NCBI RefSeq assembly: GCF_002335525.1
Contig: NZ_BDUF01000011.1
Coordinates: 59,286-123,285 of the forward strand
Source: Effusibacillus lacus
GTDB lineage: Bacteria > Bacillota > Bacilli > Tumebacillales > Effusibacillaceae
DNA length: 64,000 nt
Direction of reading: 5' to 3'
The first letter of the stretch is position 1. Every line of letters starts with the position of its first letter. The notes under the pieces are model-generated. The model had not been told where the DNA came from, searched no databases, and saw only the letters and a list, made by a program, of their open reading frames with translations. Made by a program: the position numbers and the translations under genes. Below are positions 25,246 through 34,284 of this stretch, in pieces.

Positions 25246-26713
25246 ATGATGGCAAAAATTAGATCATTGAGCAAGCAGTCTAGACATCATAGGGAAGACA
25301 GAATTGCTGCGGATGCAAGGATCAAGCAAGACAAACGCTCGAAACAAGAATCGACCCGAACAAATGATAGGCATAATGACAGGAATGCCAACTCTGTCAG
25401 GAATGCAAGAGACCATGTTACAATTAGCAAGGCGGCAAAAGACAAACAAGTGGAATCACTCAACAAGCAAGTAGAAAAACTGAAAATTGACTATATGAAG
25501 GCGGAAGCACGAGGCGACAGGGCAGGAATGGACCGGGCCCATCAACAAGCGAACGAGCTCCGCAAAATGGGCGCGACTCTCCGGGCAGACGAAGATACAG
25601 CGAAAACAAGGGAATATAAGCGGAGTCACTCGAATGATCGTGACAGAGTCACGATTAGCAAGCCTTCCGTTGACGAGTTAAACAGAGGAATTTATCAGGC
25701 CAAATATGACTATGCTGTTGCACAAGCCCGTGGGGACAAGAAAGGAATGGAACTGGCTTCCAGGACGGCTGATAATCTGAGAGCCCGTGGAGGCACTATA
25801 TCCGCTGGTACAACCCTTGAGGAAGCAAGGAGAATAATCAGTTCTGAAATTAAAACCCGACAAACTTGGGGATCAAAAGCCGATACGACAACTCCATCAA
25901 TAACAAATATTGGCGAGTTCAAGAACTATGTTATGTCTCTTTCTCAAGGAGGTCTAAAAAGGCAGGACCTACAATTTGCCTCAATGCAAATGGGGATGGG
26001 GGGAGGGAGTTCGGATTCCGGTACTGGAATTGAAGAGTCAAGCCCCGGTTGGGGAAATCTTCGTCAGATTGAGCAACAACAGCAGCAGCAACTGTCTGAA
26101 CCTATCTATATAGATGGAGTAACAGTGATCGACCCTAATCCGCCTACAGGTAACCAGCCGCCAAACCCAGAAGCCCGGAGAGCGGCTTCGACTATAACTG
26201 ATTTTGTTCCGGGTATAGGAAACGTAAAAAGCGGTGTTGAAGCAGTTACCGGAAAAGATCCTGTAACTGGCGAGGAACTTTCCCCCGCTCAAAGGACTAT
26301 CAGTGCGATTGGGATCGTTGGAGGTGGTTCTTGGAAAGAGAGTAGCAAAACCACTGTTCAAGAACGCAGATGATATTGGTGGAGCAGGGAGTAATGTTGT
26401 AAAAGGTTCGGACAATGTTGCTGAGGGGACGGGTAAATTTGCACCTGATGAAAATGGTTTCTATGGAACGAAGGGGCTAGGTGGTAGCCATACTAGAAAT
26501 CTGCCTGGTGGTGATAATGCAGCCCAAGATTTGATGAAAGAATTGACTCAAGGTGCTACCAAGATCGAACAAAAAGGTAATGTAACCATAGCCCATATGC
26601 CAGATGGCCAGAGAGTAGTATATCGTCCCATCTCATCGTCTGATGGTACTCCCGTGGTAGAAATTCACGGCAAGGGAGCGATAAAAGAGCAAAAAATTCA
26701 TTTTGTCGATTAA
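25246..26713 (+). pseudogene. Frameshifted polymorphic toxin with PT-TG pretoxin domain
   Basis: One reading frame (25246-26373) encodes about 375 residues: a very basic head, two helical repeats starting VTISK (58 and 135, 77 apart) and sharing an A-x-ARGD-xxGM core, a Gln-rich linker, and a PT-TG-like pretoxin segment (FVPGIGNVKSGVEAVTGKD). It stops just after IVGGG. The next frame (from about 26320 to 26713) continues smoothly as LGKRVAKPLFKNADD and ends in a 100-residue C-terminal domain (VTIAHMPDGQRVVYRP, VVEIHGKG) of toxin type. Removing one T near 26330 joins the frames. As read, the toxin domain is not translated. Confidence 0.65.
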
Positions 26714-26727
26714 TGGAGGTGAGGAAC

Positions 26728-27318
26728 TTGCATTTTGATGTTAAATCATTGCTTACTACACAATCCGTAGCAGAATTATCCTACCTTAAGGGAAAAATGG
26801 TTGATGAGATTCGCATTACTACTGCAGGAAGCTTTGATAAAATGTATGGTTTAAATCACAATATGGGCTTCCTTGTGGCTTTCAAAGAAAATGAGAGGGA
26901 ACTCGCTTTGCTATGTAATTCCATGCCCAATGTCAACAATGTAGAATTTCCACGGTTAGATATATTGGACATGAAACTTTGCACAAGCGAGTTCAAATCG
27001 GACTTGGAAGACCTGAATACCGCTGTAGGTGTTCAATGGACAGGTCAAACGTTAGCCTCAGTATCTATAATCCGTGATAAAGTGAAATGGGGTACTGAAG
27101 AAGAAACTTGGGAATTAATAATCGACAAAGGGTTAAAGTTCAAATTTGAAAATAACCTAGAATTGTTGATTATGACTAGGGATTCGTCTTTAGGTATGAT
27201 GGAGTTCTGGATTGGGGAATCTATTACTTGGATTCAAAATCCAGAAAAGTTTTCAGACAGCTATATGCTCGATTCAAGTGAACTTCGATCCATTCAAAGG
27301 GTTGAACAATTTATCTAA
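26728..27318 (+). CDS. Probable immunity protein of the polymorphic toxin
   Basis: 196-residue soluble protein with no signal peptide or known motif; acidic and Trp/Phe-containing, as immunity proteins often are. It begins immediately after the toxin's C-terminal domain. The TTG start at 26728 lies 8 bases after GGAGG. An in-frame ATG at 26713 overlaps the toxin stop but lacks an RBS. Assignment rests on position and general character only (inference). Its intact frame beside a broken toxin would fit selection for protection from kin. Confidence 0.55.
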   Translation: MHFDVKSLLTTQSVAELSYLKGKMVDEIRITTAGSFDKMYGLNHNMGFLVAFKENERELALLCNSMPNVNNVEFPRLDILDMKLCTSEFKSDLEDLNTAVGVQWTGQTLASVSIIRDKVKWGTEEETWELIIDKGLKFKFENNLELLIMTRDSSLGMMEFWIGESITWIQNPEKFSDSYMLDSSELRSIQRVEQFI

Positions 27319-27444
27319 CTTCCTAGTAAAGATTAAATCCGCACCACAACTCTGGTAGGTATCTTTTGCAGACAAAATACCCAAGCAGATTCAAGTTTTC
27401 CTCAGGTGTAGCATAAGAGAAGAGGTGGCGGGAAGAAATGAGAA

Positions 27445-27486
27445 CCTTGAGAGAGAAAAAATACTCTCTTGAGGTTTCTTTTTTAG
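27445..27486 (+). terminator. Terminator after the toxin-immunity pair
   Basis: CCTTGAGAGAG and CTCTCTTGAGG form an 11-bp stem (two G-U pairs) with an 8-base loop, followed by TTTCTTTTTT. Confidence 0.75.
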
Positions 27487-27615
27487 TATGAAAATTCTTA
27501 TAATGTAGAAGCAGTGAAGAATAAATTTTAATTTTTGTACCTATTAAGGCTGGTGTTTGAATAGATTTTACATTTTTCAATGAGGAACTATTGATTTTGG
27601 GGGAGGAATGAAGTT

Positions 27616-27846
27616 ATGCCGATCATCACAATTCGACTTGCCAAGGGCAGGTCAGTTGAGCAAAAGAGGGACCTGGCCAGGGCCATCACGAATACGGTCG
27701 TGGAGAAACTTGATGTGAATCCGGAATGGGTTACAGTGTTATTTGACGAGTTTGACCGGGAAAACTGGGCCACTGCAGGTGAACTCCACAGTGACAAGTA
27801 TGGAAAAGGGTTTGGCAAAATTGGGAGTCAGGAGTATCCCAAATGA
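27616..27846 (+). CDS. 4-oxalocrotonate tautomerase family protein
   Basis: 76-residue tautomerase-superfamily protein. It begins M-PIITIRLAKGRS, and Pro2 becomes the catalytic N-terminal proline after Met removal. The EQKRDLARAIT helix and V-x-VLFDE strand are typical. The longer-than-usual C-terminal tail (about 14 residues) is distinctive. The enzyme interconverts enol and keto acids or dehalogenates small acids; the substrate is unknown. It converges with the MocR gene 3 bases away, so transcript ends overlap. GGGGGAGG precedes the ATG. Confidence 0.85.
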   Translation: MPIITIRLAKGRSVEQKRDLARAITNTVVEKLDVNPEWVTVLFDEFDRENWATAGELHSDKYGKGFGKIGSQEYPK

Positions 27847-27849
27847 ACA

Positions 27850-29268
27850 TTAAAGACATCCCCAGGCGGTATGGAGCCTTTTTATCCCTTCCTCAATTTC
27901 AGCCTCGTCCAGATTTCCATACCCCAGAATGAGCTTGTTGGCATGGACCCCTTTTTGAATGGAATGATGCTCGGCCGGATATACCCGGATTCCGGCTTGT
28001 TCCGCCTGTTTCACAAGCCCTTCAATTGTATCGAGGAGTGGGAATTCCACGATCAGATGCAGGCCCGTGGATGTGCCGCTGACGGCTATCTCGGAGCCGA
28101 ATCGGTCATACAGTTTTTGAACCAGAATATTGCGCCGCTTTCGATAGATTTTCTTCATTCTTGCAATGTGTCGTTCCAGGTGCCCCTCTTGAATGAAGCG
28201 TGCCAGAACCAGTTGCTCCAGAATCGGGGTGTGAAGGTCGGAGAACCGTTTCAGTTTCCGGCACAGCTCGATCAGATCCGGAGGTAACAGCAAATATCCC
28301 AATCGCAAGGCGGGTGACAGATTCTTGCTGAAGGTCCCGATATAAATAACCCGCTCCGGCTCCAATCCCTGCAGCGAGCTGACAGGCGGACCTTTGTACC
28401 GGAACTCGCTGTCGTAATCATCTTCCACTATGAAACAATCCTCGGATCTCGCATACTGAATCAGTTGAACCCGGCGTTGAATCGACATGGTGCCGCCCAG
28501 TGGGAACTGGTGGGAAGGTGTGACATAGACAAAACAGGGGTTCTTGTTGGCGGGCAAAAGGTCGGTGCGCAGCCCTGATTCATCAACTGCAACCCCATGC
28601 AGCCTGGCGCCGGGTGTGGAAAAAATGGTTTGGATCTCTTGAGTGACAGGATCTTCCGTGATCACACATTGATCGGGTCCAAGCAGAAGCTTGGCCACAA
28701 GAGTCAAGGCTTGCGTGGCACCGGAAGTGATCACGATTTGATCGGGATGACAACGGACTCCGCGAGTCCGGTACAGATAGCCGGACAGCACGGTTCGGAG
28801 CTCGGGACGCCCTTCAGGCCGGTTGTAACCAAAGGCAGGATCGGGGATTTCCTGAAATACCCGATAGGCCAATTGCCCCCAAATTTTTCGCGGAAACAGG
28901 TCCAAAGCGGGAATCCCTGACCGGAAATCAATACGATCAGGTTGGGCATCAAACCCGTCATGGACTTCCAACGCAATAGGATCAGGAAGAAGGGAGTGAG
29001 CTTTCCGTTCCACCGTTTGCAGAAAGGCTCCTTCCGCTACGTAGGTGCCCGACCCTTGCCGTCCCTCCAGAAAACCTTCCGCCAGCAGCTGTTCATAGGC
29101 TTCCAGGACCACATTTCGGGCAACTTGCAAATGGGAGGCCAATTCCCTCGTGGAGGGAAGCGGACTCCCTGCCTGAAGTTCCCCGTTGAGGATCTTTGTA
29201 CGAAGTTGTTCATAGATCTGCCGAAACAAAGGTGTTGCAAGCGTTCGATCAATTGAAACCCATACCAT
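27850..29268 (-). CDS. MocR/PdxR-type GntR-aminotransferase regulator
   Basis: 472-residue MocR-family regulator. The N-terminal GntR winged HTH (about 1-75, LFRQIYEQLRTKILNGEL, PSTRELASHLQVARN) is followed by a class I aminotransferase-like domain with the PLP-binding SFSKN-type lysine (GTFSKNLSPALRLGY) and DEDDYDSEF-like FIVEDDYDSEF motif. Such proteins sense PLP or an amino acid-PLP adduct. It is divergent to the proline dehydrogenase gene, with direct repeats AAGTGGTNCT between them. It probably controls that gene (inference). The ATG follows AAGGAG. Confidence 0.88.
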   Translation of the reverse strand: MVWVSIDRTLATPLFRQIYEQLRTKILNGELQAGSPLPSTRELASHLQVARNVVLEAYEQLLAEGFLEGRQGSGTYVAEGAFLQTVERKAHSLLPDPIALEVHDGFDAQPDRIDFRSGIPALDLFPRKIWGQLAYRVFQEIPDPAFGYNRPEGRPELRTVLSGYLYRTRGVRCHPDQIVITSGATQALTLVAKLLLGPDQCVITEDPVTQEIQTIFSTPGARLHGVAVDESGLRTDLLPANKNPCFVYVTPSHQFPLGGTMSIQRRVQLIQYARSEDCFIVEDDYDSEFRYKGPPVSSLQGLEPERVIYIGTFSKNLSPALRLGYLLLPPDLIELCRKLKRFSDLHTPILEQLVLARFIQEGHLERHIARMKKIYRKRRNILVQKLYDRFGSEIAVSGTSTGLHLIVEFPLLDTIEGLVKQAEQAGIRVYPAEHHSIQKGVHANKLILGYGNLDEAEIEEGIKRLHTAWGCL

Positions 29269-29283
29269 GGCCGTTTCTCCTTG

Positions 29284-29318
29284 AAGTGGTACTCCTGAAA
29301 TTTTAAAAAAGTGGTTCT
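29284..29318. promoter_or_regulatory. Candidate MocR operator, two direct repeats
   Basis: AAGTGGTACT at 29284 and AAGTGGTTCT at 29309, in the same orientation and 25 bases apart, lie between the divergent MocR and proline dehydrogenase genes. Direct repeats with an AAGTGG core are known for PdxR-type MocR proteins in actinobacteria. Confidence 0.55.
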
Positions 29319-29378
29319 TTTTGGAGCCAGTTTATCATGATACGTTGAATCCGACCACTATATTAAAGGGGGATTCCC

Positions 29379-30343
29379 ATGTTTTCCACTGGAGAAATGA
29401 AAGTGATTCAGGCACTTCGCAGCATTGCCCGGAACGAACAAGTCAAAGCTTATGTCAAGACATCGAAGGAATTGTATCCGCTTCTGTGGGGGGCAGCCCG
29501 GCGGTTTGTGGCCGGTGAAGCAAGACAACAGGTGCTGCCGAAACTTGAAAAATTTGTTTCGAGCGGTTATCGGGCCTCCCTGGACTTTATTGGAGAAAAC
29601 ACGTCGACAGTCAGGGAATGCGAAAGCACCAAGGAAGAATATGTGGAGTTGATCGATCAGATTGGCGGTCATCTTCCCGAAACCGACATCTGCCTGGATT
29701 TGTCCCATACCGGGTTGACCATAAGTCCGGAATTGGCGTTGAATCATCTCTCTGAAATTGCGGCGGCAGCAAAACGCCACCGGATGACCGTGATGGTCAG
29801 CATGGAAGAATCGGCCAAGACCGAATCGATTCTGCAACTCTATCAACAAACAAGCACACGTCATTTGAATGTGGGAATCACTGTTCAGGCGAATTTGAAC
29901 AGAACAACAGATGATCTGCGTGAATTGATGAAACTCCCGGGAAAAATACGACTCGTCAAAGGAGCTTATCTGGAACCGTCAAACGTCGCCCTTTCACGAT
30001 CCGTCCAATTGAATGAAAGGTATCTGTCATTGGTTGACAAACTGGTTACCGCCAATCATCCTGTTGCCATTGCCACTCATGATGAGGCGATTCTTGATGA
30101 GGTCTCAAGAAGAGGATATTTGCCCTGCCTTACGTCGAAGTCGAAATGTTATACGGAATCCGCCCGGACCTGCTCGCCGGATTCAAGACAAAAGGGTATC
30201 GGACACGAATCTATCTGCCGTATGGAACGGAATGGTTCTTGTATCTCTGCCACCGGCTGGCTGAATTTCCCCCAAACCTGTATGAGGCAGTGGTCGCTTT
30301 TGCCAATCAGTTGGAAAAGAAGGTGTCGTGTGAGCAATTATAA
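29379..30343 (+). pseudogene. putB: Proline dehydrogenase with a frameshift near 30120
   Basis: The first 247 residues match monofunctional proline dehydrogenase (PutB/FadM), with CLDLSHTG, RLVKGAYLEPSNVA and ATHDEAILDEV motifs. The enzyme oxidises proline to pyrroline-5-carboxylate using FAD. After RRGY the reading frame loses family similarity and drifts to a stop at 30401. The expected C-terminus (ALPYVEVEMLYGIRPDLL, YGTEWFLYL, ending near 30343) is intact in the -1 frame. Restoring one base in the TTTGCCC run near 30120 would repair it. It is either a true pseudogene or a sequencing error in a homopolymer. RBS AAAGGGGG precedes the ATG. Confidence 0.8.
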
Positions 30344-30401
30344 GGCATATGTTCAACTGGCGCTTGTCATGAGCATTGTGGGAAGCGTTAGGGGAAATTG
30401 A

Positions 30402-30431
30402 TTGACAATCCCCCACGGTTCGGTGTATAAA
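30402..30431 (+). promoter_or_regulatory. SigA promoter of the proBAC transcript
   Basis: TTGACA (30402-30407), an 18-base spacer and TATAAA (30426-30431) give a start near 30438, at the head of the T-box leader. Confidence 0.8.
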
Positions 30432-30437
30432 TATGAG

Positions 30438-30702
30438 AAATAAGTGATACGGCACCGTAATGACGGAGTGAGTAAGTCTGAGGAAGCGTCCAGAGAGCGG
30501 GATTCATAGGCTGTGAGATCCCGCCGCGAGACCTGACTGAACCCGGCTCCTGAACTTTCCGTGAAAAGCGGGACGGCTAACCGGACGTTACCCGGGCAGA
30601 GTGGACCTGACCGCGCTTGTTTCATGTGCAGTCAGGTCAATGAAGGTGGTACCGCGAGAGAATGCCTTTCGTCCTTCCTGGGACGAAAGGTTTTTGTTTT
30701 TT
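30438..30702 (+). ncRNA. Proline T-box leader
   Basis: A complete T-box: an AGTA-containing stem I with the conserved GTCCAGAGAGC distal motif, a specifier region GAACCCGG (30539-30546), the T-box core TGAAGGTGGTACCGCG (30641-30656) and a terminator CCTTTCGTCC/GGACGAAAGG (30665-30690) with a T-tract. The specifier could be CCC or CCG; both are proline codons, matching the downstream proBAC genes. Uncharged tRNA-Pro should stabilise the antiterminator and turn on proline synthesis. Confidence 0.92.
30665..30702 (+). terminator. T-box attenuator terminator
   Basis: Perfect 10-bp stem CCTTTCGTCC with loop TTCCTG, then TTTTTGTTTTTT. Confidence 0.9.
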
Positions 30703-30730
30703 GGTGATTTTGGTGAAAGAGGGCGAGTGT

Positions 30731-31858
30731 ATGAAGGCGAAACGGATCGTGGTGAAAGTCGGATCCAGCAGTTTGACAGATGAACAGGGCCGGCTGTCGG
30801 AAGAGAAGATGAGGCAGCTTGCGGATCAGATTGCCGTGCTGCAGTTGGAACAGGAATGCCGTGTGATCCTGGTGTCGTCGGGTGCGGTTGCGGCAGGATT
30901 GGGCAAATTGGGTTGGCCCCGTCCCAACATTACCATGCCCGAGAAACAAGCAGCCGCTGCGGTAGGACAGGGATTGCTGCTGGAACAATACCAGAAGCTG
31001 TTTGCGCAGCGCGGAATCACAGTCGCCCAATTGCTGCTCACCCGTTCGGACATTGAAGACCGAAAACGGTTCATCCATATCCGCAATACCTCAGAAACGC
31101 TGCTTCGAAACGGGATTCTGCCGATTGTCAATGAAAACGATACAGTAACGGTGGAGGAGATCCGTTTTGGGGACAATGACACGTTGGGCAGTCTGGTCGC
31201 CCTGGTTACGGAAGCCGAACTGCTGATTCTGCTTACGGATATCGATGGCCTGTATACGGCCAATCCCAAATCGAATCCGGATGCCAGGCGGATCCCGGAC
31301 GTATGGGAAATAACGCCGGAGTTGGAGGCAGCAGCCGGCGGGAACGGCAGTGTTATGGGTACGGGAGGGATGCGGACCAAGCTGATGGCCGCACGAATTG
31401 CCACCGAATCGGGGATCGATGTGGTGGTGGCATCAAGCCGGGAGCCGGAGGTCTTGCAAAGGATTGCCGAAGGGGAATCCTTGGGAACCCGATTTCACGC
31501 CAATCCCCGGTTCTCAGGCAAGAAGTCCTGGCTTGCCCACGGACCGCGTCCGGAAGGTCGGATCATCATCGATCAAGGGGCCGTCCGGGCCCTGACGGAA
31601 CGGGCTGGCAGCCTGCTGGTGCCTGGAATAACCGCGGTTGAAGGCGAGTTCCAGGAAGGTGCGATTGTGGAAATCGCGGCACCTGCCGGACAGGTAATCG
31701 GAAAAGGAGCGGTCAGTTTCTCGGACCGGGATCTGCAGCTGTTGATTGAACGCCGCCAAACCGGCGAGAGGCTCCGCCATTATCATGAAGTGATCCATCG
31801 GGATGCGATGGTGATTTATTCACGGGAGGGAATTCCATATGCCCAACATCGGAAATGA
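30731..31858 (+). CDS. proB: Glutamate 5-kinase
   Basis: 375-residue ProB: amino-acid kinase domain (IVVKVGSSSLTD, VSSGAVAAG, NENDTV, FGDNDTLGSLVA, LLTDIDGLY, GTGGMRTKL) and a C-terminal PUA domain (about 280-360). It phosphorylates glutamate, the first step of proline synthesis, and is normally feedback inhibited by proline. The start at 30731 follows a weak GAGGGCGAG. It is the first gene after the T-box. Its end overlaps proA by 20 bases. Confidence 0.95.
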   Translation: MKAKRIVVKVGSSSLTDEQGRLSEEKMRQLADQIAVLQLEQECRVILVSSGAVAAGLGKLGWPRPNITMPEKQAAAAVGQGLLLEQYQKLFAQRGITVAQLLLTRSDIEDRKRFIHIRNTSETLLRNGILPIVNENDTVTVEEIRFGDNDTLGSLVALVTEAELLILLTDIDGLYTANPKSNPDARRIPDVWEITPELEAAAGGNGSVMGTGGMRTKLMAARIATESGIDVVVASSREPEVLQRIAEGESLGTRFHANPRFSGKKSWLAHGPRPEGRIIIDQGAVRALTERAGSLLVPGITAVEGEFQEGAIVEIAAPAGQVIGKGAVSFSDRDLQLLIERRQTGERLRHYHEVIHRDAMVIYSREGIPYAQHRK

Positions 31859-33149
31859 AAAGGTGACGGAAACAGTAATGGGGTTGCGGGAAGCGGTGTT
31901 GGCGAAGGCGAAAGCTGCCAAACGCACCACCCGGGTCTTGGGGACTTTGTCCACCGAACAGAAAAACGAAGCGTTGCTGAAAATGGCCGACGCGCTCTGG
32001 CGGAACCGGGATGCCATCTTTGCCGCCAATGGGGAAGACGTGAAAGAGGCGAGGGAAAGCGGTGTCTCGGAAGCTCGGATTGACCGGCTTGCATTGACTG
32101 AGAAACGTCTCCGGGAGATGATGGAAGGGTTGCGGCAAATTGCCGGACTGGAAGATCCGGTCGGGGAATCCCTGGAAACGATTCGGCGGCCAAACGGTTT
32201 GCTGATTGAGAAAGTGCGGGTCCCTTTTGGAGTGATCGCGATGGTCTACGAATCCCGGCCCAACGTGACTGTGGATGCGGCAGGCCTTGCACTGAAAACG
32301 GGCAATGCGGTTGTCCTTCGGGGCGGCAAAGAAGCTTTAAAGTCCAACATCGCCCTGGTCGAGGCATTGCAGGACGGATTGAAACAGACAGCGGTGCCAC
32401 TGGATGCCCTTCAATTGATTGACTGCACCGAACGTGAATCGGTGGACATCCTGATTCGGGCAAAAGACCTGGTGGACCTGGCCATTCCCCGTGGTGGGGC
32501 CGGCCTGATTCAACGTGTGATGGAAAATTCGCTGGTTCCGGTGATCGAGACCGGGGTAGGCAATTGCCATGTCTATGTGGATGCCGAGGCCGATTATGAG
32601 ATGGCGACCAAAATCATTCTGAACGCCAAGACGCAACGGCCATCCGTGTGCAACGCGATGGAGACGATGCTTGTGCATGAGCAGGCAGCTAAGAAATGGT
32701 TGCCAAACATGATATACTTATTGCAGGAACGGGGAGTGGAAGTGCGTGGCTGCACCAAGACGCAGGAATTGGCCAAAGCTTGCGGATGTCTGAACCTTCC
32801 CCTTGCGGCCGAAGAGGATTATGCAACCGAGTATCTTGATCTGGTTCTGGCAGTGAAGGTCGTGTCGGATGTGGAAGAGGCGATTGCTCATATTGAGCGA
32901 TTCGGGACTCGGCATTCGGAAGCGATTGTAACCGGGAACCAGGTGACGGCTGACAAATTCCTGCGGGAGGTGGACGCGGCAGCCGTATATCATAATGCTT
33001 CCACCCGTTTTACGGACGGATTCGAATTCGGCTTTGGCGCCGAGATCGGCATATCCACACAAAAGCTGCATGCCCGGGGCCCTATGGGATTAAGGGAATT
33101 GACCAGTTACAAGTATATCATCAAAGGACAAGGTCAAATCAGGGGATAG
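31839..33149 (+). CDS. proA: Gamma-glutamyl phosphate reductase
   Basis: 436-residue ProA (aldehyde dehydrogenase superfamily) with family motifs AAKRTTRVLGTLSTEQKNEALL, VPFGVIAMVYESRPNVT, KTGNAVVLRGGKEA, the catalytic Cys region (AKTQRPSVCNAMETMLV) and DGFEFGFGAEIGISTQKLHARGP (given in parts). It reduces gamma-glutamyl phosphate to glutamate semialdehyde, second step of proline synthesis. The ATG at 31839 has a strong GGGAGGG and overlaps the proB end, indicating coupling. Confidence 0.95.
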   Translation: MPNIGNEKVTETVMGLREAVLAKAKAAKRTTRVLGTLSTEQKNEALLKMADALWRNRDAIFAANGEDVKEARESGVSEARIDRLALTEKRLREMMEGLRQIAGLEDPVGESLETIRRPNGLLIEKVRVPFGVIAMVYESRPNVTVDAAGLALKTGNAVVLRGGKEALKSNIALVEALQDGLKQTAVPLDALQLIDCTERESVDILIRAKDLVDLAIPRGGAGLIQRVMENSLVPVIETGVGNCHVYVDAEADYEMATKIILNAKTQRPSVCNAMETMLVHEQAAKKWLPNMIYLLQERGVEVRGCTKTQELAKACGCLNLPLAAEEDYATEYLDLVLAVKVVSDVEEAIAHIERFGTRHSEAIVTGNQVTADKFLREVDAAAVYHNASTRFTDGFEFGFGAEIGISTQKLHARGPMGLRELTSYKYIIKGQGQIRG

Positions 33150-33162
33150 GGGGAAACAAGCG

Positions 33163-34023
33163 GTGAGAGAGGTCGCATTGAAGGGCAAGAAAATCTTGAT
33201 ACTGGGAGCGGGCGCGATTGCGGAAGCGATGATTCGGGGGTTGACCGAAGCGGACGCGGTATCTCCGGAACAGATTGTCGTAACAAACAAGAGCAATTTG
33301 GAACGCCTGCAGTATCTGCAGGAGACGTACAGGGTTTCAATCGTGGAGAACCTGGAGGACGAGGCGGGATCGGAAGCTCTTGCATCGGCTGATATCATCC
33401 TGCTTGCTTGCAAACCTCATGATGTGGCCAACGTGTTGGAGCGAATCCGCGACAAAGTGATAGATCCAGTTGTGCTCTCGGTGGCGGCAGGGGTTTCCAC
33501 TGATCTGATGGAATCGATCCTGGGGCAGAATGCGCGAGTGGTCCGGGCAATGCCCAATACTGCTTGTGCGGTGCTGGAATCGGCAACAGCAGTTTCCTAT
33601 GGCAAACATTGCGAAGAAGAGACAAAGACGCTGGCAGAAACCATTCTTTCGGTGCTGGGCACTGTTTCTGTCGTAGAGGAAAAACTGATGGATGTGGTCA
33701 CCGGGTTGTCGGGCAGCGGGCCGGCCTATTTTTACTATATGGTGGAAGCCATGCAGTCGGCGGCCGAGAATCTGGGGCTTCCTTCCGATACGGCAAGGAC
33801 TTTGATCCTGCAAACTCTGTTCGGGGCGGGAAAGATGCTGCAGGAAACGCATCTTGATCCCAATGTGCTGAGAAGACAGGTCACTTCCCCCAACGGTACT
33901 ACCATGGCGGGGATCCGTGTGTTTGAAGAAGCCAATTTCAAAGAACTGGTGGAACGGGTGATCACCCGGGCAGCGGAGCGAAGCAGGGAAATGGGAGAGC
34001 AGCAGGCTTCGATCCTGCAATAG
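33163..34023 (+). CDS. proC: Pyrroline-5-carboxylate reductase
   Basis: 286-residue ProC: Rossmann N-terminus (KILILGAGAIAEAMIRG), P-x-x-A signature (RAMPNTACAVLESATAVS) and the C-terminal dimer domain (GLSGSGPAYFYYMVEAM, TSPNGTTMAGI). It reduces P5C to proline with NAD(P)H. The GTG start at 33163 follows GGGGGAAAC, 13 bases after proA. The operon ends at the double hairpin that follows. Confidence 0.93.
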   Translation: MREVALKGKKILILGAGAIAEAMIRGLTEADAVSPEQIVVTNKSNLERLQYLQETYRVSIVENLEDEAGSEALASADIILLACKPHDVANVLERIRDKVIDPVVLSVAAGVSTDLMESILGQNARVVRAMPNTACAVLESATAVSYGKHCEEETKTLAETILSVLGTVSVVEEKLMDVVTGLSGSGPAYFYYMVEAMQSAAENLGLPSDTARTLILQTLFGAGKMLQETHLDPNVLRRQVTSPNGTTMAGIRVFEEANFKELVERVITRAAERSREMGEQQASILQ

Positions 34024-34112
34024 AAGAGACAAGGAACGAGGTTGTCCCAAAATTGGTTGTTTGGAAGCTTCCTGGTCAGGTCAGAAGCCATGAGGATGAC
34101 AACCATATTGAA

Positions 34113-34139
34113 AAATAACGGTGAAAAACACCGTTATTT
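34113..34139 (+). repeat. Perfect hairpin without T-tract
   Basis: AAATAACGGTG-AAAAA-CACCGTTATTT, an 11-bp stem between proC and its terminator. It could stabilise the proC mRNA. Confidence 0.6.
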
Positions 34140-34157
34140 CGAAAGTGTACCCTAAGC

Positions 34158-34196
34158 GGGCTGTCTTATGAATATTGAGACAGCCCCCGTTTTTTT
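34158..34196 (+). terminator. Terminator of the proBAC operon
   Basis: GGGCTGTCT-N11-AGACAGCCC, 9 bp, then CCG and seven T. Confidence 0.85.
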
Positions 34197-34284
34197 CTTA
34201 CTTATTTCTTAAGAACTTTCGAAGGGTGTTGGTAAGAAGTTTTTTGGTTATCCTGTCTGTATCCGTTCGGAAAGGGTGACCACA

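Noticed and set aside
26320..26360. Programmed ribosomal frameshift in the toxin
   Set aside because: No recognisable slippery heptamer or stop-codon/SD signal at the junction; a simple one-base insertion explains it better.
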